Source: Clostridia bacterium (lineage in GTDB: Bacteria > Bacillota > DSM-16504 > Desulfitibacterales > Desulfitibacteraceae). Taken from it: a stretch of DNA of 9,369 nt. The stretch lies in NCBI GenBank assembly GCA_018333845.1, contig JAGXSK010000150.1, positions 1 to 9,369 of the forward strand, in the 5' to 3' direction. The notes beneath the pieces are model-generated. The model was not told the DNA's origin, did no database searches, and was given only the letters and a program-made list of their open reading frames with translations. A program made the translations under genes and the position numbers. Shown piece after piece: positions 6,581 through 9,369 of this stretch (the stretch's first letter is position 1; every line of letters starts with the position of its first letter).

Positions 6581-7549
6581 TTGCTAAAATTTGACCTGTT
6601 TGAAGATATTCGTGAAGATTTAAATATGGTTGAAAAGGAAATGGAAAGGTTTGTTCAAACTCCAAGTCCTTTACTGACCAAAACAAGCAGTCACTTATTA
6701 CTTGCAGGAGGGAAAAGGCTTAGACCAGCTTTTGCATTACTTGCAGGTAAGTTTCATAATTACTCATTAGAAAAATTACTGCCACTAGCCGTTGCATTAG
6801 AAATGATCCATATGGCAACATTAGTTCATGATGATGTGGTAGATGCTTCTTTAACGAGAAGGGGTAGGCCTACTGTAAAGGCACAATGGGGAGACAGGAT
6901 TTCTTTACATACAGGTGACTATTTATTTAGTAAATCCCTGATTTTAATCTCTAATTACACTGATAAACGAATACCTTCTATCCTGGCAAAGGTAAGTGTA
7001 CAGATGTGCCAAGGTGAAATACAACAACTGGCTACTGCTTATAATGTTAATCAAACCAAACGAGATTATTTTTATAAAATAAAGAGAAAAACCGCTTTAT
7101 TAATCTCTGCTAGCTGCCAGCTGGGAGCAATTGCAGTTGAAGCACCAGATTGTATGGTTAAAAGTCTTTCCAGGTATGGTCATTATTTAGGCATGGCCTT
7201 TCAAATAACAGATGATATCTTGGATATGACTGCTGATGAAGCCGAGTTAGGTAAGCCAATTGGCAGTGATATAAGACAAGGTATTATTACACTGCCGGCT
7301 ATTCATGCCTTGCAAAAACACCATTACAAGGGTAGATTAGCGAACTTGCTTCGGACAAAAGATAAGGATGAAAAAGAAGTTGCAGAAGCCATTGATATAA
7401 TAAAAAATTCTGAAGGAATTGACTACGCCTTTTCCATAGCAAGAAAATATGTAGAAAAAGCAAAAAAGGAACTTTTAAAACTCCCTCCGGTGGATTGTAG
7501 AGAAATCTTTGAATTAATGGCAGATTATATATATGCTAGAAGCTATTAA
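6581..7549 (+). CDS. Long-chain trans-polyprenyl diphosphate synthase (HepT/IspB-like)
   Basis: This enzyme elongates allylic diphosphates with isopentenyl diphosphate, most likely giving the menaquinone side chain that the neighbouring succinate:quinone oxidoreductase would need. Family landmarks in order are GGKRLRP (43-49), the first aspartate-rich motif HDDVVD (Asp84, 85, 88) followed by RRGRPT, GDYLFSKS, and the second motif ITDDILD (Asp211, 212, 215) with the downstream GKPIGSDIRQG. The residues just before the first motif are small (Ala79, Thr80), which fits a long product rather than farnesyl or geranylgeranyl diphosphate. Exact chain length is inference. The start is the TTG at 6581 behind GGTGGTGA (6566-6573), giving 322 residues. 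An in-frame ATG at 6536 lacks a ribosome binding site, and the frame beyond it runs into the sdh terminator. No HepS-like partner is in the window. Confidence 0.9.
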   Translation: MLKFDLFEDIREDLNMVEKEMERFVQTPSPLLTKTSSHLLLAGGKRLRPAFALLAGKFHNYSLEKLLPLAVALEMIHMATLVHDDVVDASLTRRGRPTVKAQWGDRISLHTGDYLFSKSLILISNYTDKRIPSILAKVSVQMCQGEIQQLATAYNVNQTKRDYFYKIKRKTALLISASCQLGAIAVEAPDCMVKSLSRYGHYLGMAFQITDDILDMTADEAELGKPIGSDIRQGIITLPAIHALQKHHYKGRLANLLRTKDKDEKEVAEAIDIIKNSEGIDYAFSIARKYVEKAKKELLKLPPVDCREIFELMADYIYARSY

Positions 7550-7570
7550 TATATTTAAATCCAAGTTGCC

Positions 7571-7602
7571 TATACTATAGTTAGTATATAAGCTATAGTA
7601 TA
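7571..7602 (+). repeat. Nested AT-rich inverted repeat before the precorrin-2 dehydrogenase gene
   Basis: TATACTATAG (7571-7580) and CTATAGTATA (7593-7602) are perfect 10-base inverted arms around a 12-base spacer. A second, mutually exclusive pairing exists between TATACTA (7571-7577) and TAGTATA (7582-7588). No T-run follows, so it is not a standard terminator. It ends four bases before the GAGGTGA ribosome binding site (7607-7613). An operator or an RNA hairpin influencing translation is possible. Confidence 0.55.
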
Positions 7603-7618
7603 TCTTGAGGTGAAACAT

Positions 7619-8254
7619 ATGCCAGAATCATTATATACAATAAATGTCAAATTAAATAATAAAAACTGCCTGGTAGTAGGAGCAGGTAATGTAAGCGAAA
7701 GGAAAATCAAAGGTCTTTTGGAAAGCAAAGCAAATGTAACGGTAGTTAGTCCTGAGTTTACAGAGGGCATCCTTTCTCTAAAGGGTCATCCAAAACTAAG
7801 CCTTGTTGCAAGAGAATTCCAAGAAAATGACCTTGAAAATATGTTTCTTGTAATAAGCGCTACAAATAATAAGAATCTTAATTCTAGAATAGCTTCATTA
7901 TGCAATAGCAAAAATATCTTAATAAATGTAGTGGACGATCCGGAAAACAGCAGTTTTTTCGTCCCTTCAGTAGTTCGCAGGGGAGATCTTTCTATAGCCG
8001 TTTCTACTGGCGGGAAAAGCCCTGCCCTTGCTTCAAAAATAAGCAGGGAACTATTAAGCCAGTTTGATGAGAAATATGGGAAGTATCTGGACATCCTAGG
8101 TGAAATTAGGAATTGGGCAAAGATAGAAATAAAGGACCCTTTAAAACGTAAGGAAATGCTAACCAAATTGCTAGAGATTGATATACATGAGTTAATTAAA
8201 CTGCACGAGGATGGTTTGATAAAGGAGAGGATTTATAAATGTATATCCTTATAG
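7619..8254 (+). CDS. Precorrin-2 dehydrogenase / sirohydrochlorin ferrochelatase-type protein (CysG N-terminal-like)
   Basis: This protein is predicted to oxidise precorrin-2 to sirohydrochlorin with NAD, and may also insert iron, as in the CysG N-terminal domain, yeast Met8p, and SirC/YlnF-like proteins. The Rossmann motif VVGAGNVSERK is at about residues 20-30. The family block NVVDDPENSSFFVPSVVRRG is followed by a serine/glycine-rich VSTGGKSPALA. At 211 residues it is the usual size for the stand-alone form and lacks the uroporphyrinogen methyltransferase domain. The ATG at 7619 is five bases after GAGGTGA; the GTG at 7610 falls inside that site and is rejected. Its end overlaps hemA by 16 bases, so the two are surely one transcript and probably translationally coupled. 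Whether it chelates iron cannot be told here. Confidence 0.9.
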   Translation: MPESLYTINVKLNNKNCLVVGAGNVSERKIKGLLESKANVTVVSPEFTEGILSLKGHPKLSLVAREFQENDLENMFLVISATNNKNLNSRIASLCNSKNILINVVDDPENSSFFVPSVVRRGDLSIAVSTGGKSPALASKISRELLSQFDEKYGKYLDILGEIRNWAKIEIKDPLKRKEMLTKLLEIDIHELIKLHEDGLIKERIYKCISL

Positions 8255-9369
8255 TGGGACTTAACCACAGAACAGCTCCTGTAGAAATCAGGGAAAAGCT
8301 TACTTTTACAAAAACACAAATGCCTAAAGCTTTGGAAGAACTTCATTCTAAAAAGGACCTTACTGGTTGTATTATTTTAGCTACCTGTAACAGAACAGAA
8401 ATCTACGCCACTGTATACGATATAGAAAAGGGGCTTAATAGTGTTAAGGATTTCATATCTACCTGCTGCAATTTTAACAAAAATGAACTAGGACAATATC
8501 TTTATGTCAAAACCTTATATGATGGTGTGCGTCATCTTTTTAGAGTTGTGTCAGGTTTAGATTCTATGGTTTTAGGAGAAACTCAGATATTAGGCCAGAT
8601 TAAGGAAGCTTACGAAGAAGCTTTAAAAAATAAAACCACCAATAACATACTAAATTCATTCTTTCAGCATGCCATTTCTGTGGGCAAGCGGGTGAGAACT
8701 GAAACTCAGATAGATCAGAATGCAGTTTCTATAAGCTATGTAGCAGTTGAGCTTGCAAAGCAAATCTTTGAGAATTTGTCGGAAAGAACTGTTCTAGTTC
8801 TTGGTGCTGGAGAAATGAGCCGTTTAACTGCCAAACACCTGCTAGCTAATGGTGTATCTACCATAATGGTATCTAACAGGTCCTTTGATAGAGCAGCAGC
8901 CATGGCCGAGGAATTTAAGGGCAGGGCAGTAAAGTTTGATGAGTTGTTTAACTATATGGTTCATGCTGATATTGTAATTAGCGCTACAGCAGCACGTCAC
9001 CATATAATAACTGCACAAAGCATGGCTTCAGTAATGGAAAAGAGAAAGAACAAAACCATTCTCTTGATTGATATAGCCGTTCCTAGAGATATTGAACCTT
9101 CTGCAGGATCTATTCATGGGGTCAAGCTATATGATATAGATGCCATGAAAAATGTAGTTGATAAAAATCTAGAAGAAAGAAAACGCAAAGCACAAGCTGC
9201 TGAAGAAATTATTGAGGAAGAATTGGATAATTTCTTTAAATGGCTTAACTCTCTTTTTGTTGTTCCTACCATTGTAGCTTTACAAAAAAAAGCTGAAAGA
9301 ATAAAATATAAAGAATTTGAAAGGGCAAGAAATAGATTAGATGGCTTTACCCAAAGGGAAGAAAAAGTA
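8239..9369 (+). CDS. hemA: Glutamyl-tRNA reductase, 3' end outside window
   Basis: This enzyme catalyses the NADPH-dependent reduction of glutamyl-tRNA to glutamate-1-semialdehyde, the first committed step of C5-pathway tetrapyrrole synthesis. The N-terminus has GLNHRTAP (7-14) and LATCNRTEIY with the catalytic Cys50. His99 and the GLDSMVLGETQILGQIKEAY block (from 106) complete the active-site region. The NADPH-binding domain begins with VLVLGAGEM (about 185-193). The start is the ATG at 8239, eight bases after GGAGAGG and inside the end of the precorrin-2 dehydrogenase gene. The window ends after 377 codons with the frame open. Family members are about 420-450 residues, so the end of the C-terminal dimerisation helix is missing. 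In Firmicutes hemA usually leads into hemC, hemD and hemB, which may follow downstream. Confidence 0.95.
   Translation, partial: MYILIVGLNHRTAPVEIREKLTFTKTQMPKALEELHSKKDLTGCIILATCNRTEIYATVYDIEKGLNSVKDFISTCCNFNKNELGQYLYVKTLYDGVRHLFRVVSGLDSMVLGETQILGQIKEAYEEALKNKTTNNILNSFFQHAISVGKRVRTETQIDQNAVSISYVAVELAKQIFENLSERTVLVLGAGEMSRLTAKHLLANGVSTIMVSNRSFDRAAAMAEEFKGRAVKFDELFNYMVHADIVISATAARHHIITAQSMASVMEKRKNKTILLIDIAVPRDIEPSAGSIHGVKLYDIDAMKNVVDKNLEERKRKAQAAEEIIEEELDNFFKWLNSLFVVPTIVALQKKAERIKYKEFERARNRLDGFTQREEKV

Noticed and set aside
7786..8166. 126-codon minus-strand ORF
   Set aside because: It lies opposite the precorrin-2 dehydrogenase gene and shows no family signal.

Overview
The window looks like a chromosomal segment from a low-GC, Gram-positive anaerobe of the Clostridia (a Peptococcaceae- or Natranaerobiales-like lineage is my guess). 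The reasons are AT-rich codon use, strong AGGAGG-type ribosome binding sites, frequent TTG and GTG starts, a Bacillus-type three-gene succinate dehydrogenase/fumarate reductase, and a Firmicutes-style siroheme/heme gene order. Every gene I accept lies on the + strand.

Left part (1-1551): the window opens inside a YheO-type PAS/HTH regulator, which ends at a hairpin terminator. A COG1313 (PflX-like) radical SAM gene follows. Its first 48 codons are in a different frame from the rest. Removing one A from a five-A run at 653-657 would join them into a single 343-residue protein that uses the only good ribosome binding site.

Middle left (1552-3107): a 49-codon relic of a UPF0173 metal-dependent hydrolase has the family's N-terminus joined directly to its C-terminus, with the metal-binding core missing. 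It precedes an intact M20 (carboxypeptidase G2-like) metallopeptidase, which ends at a clear terminator.

Centre (3108-6506): an sdhCAB operon encodes a di-heme cytochrome b anchor, a flavoprotein and an iron-sulfur protein. A perfect FNR-type box (TTGAT-N4-ATCAA) lies just upstream of sdhC, next to a second inverted repeat. The operon ends at a strong terminator.

Right part (6507-9369): a long-chain polyprenyl diphosphate synthase, probably making the menaquinone side chain, is followed by a siroheme-synthase-type precorrin-2 dehydrogenase overlapping hemA (glutamyl-tRNA reductase), which runs off the window. A nested AT-rich inverted repeat sits in front of the precorrin-2 dehydrogenase gene.

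Taken together, the right two thirds serve quinone-linked respiration: a di-heme succinate:quinone oxidoreductase, a gene for the quinone tail, and the first steps of tetrapyrrole synthesis. I found no mobile element, CRISPR array, tRNA, rRNA or clearly novel multi-gene system. The points most worth a second look are the frameshifted radical SAM gene, the internally deleted hydrolase, and the FNR-type box before sdhC.
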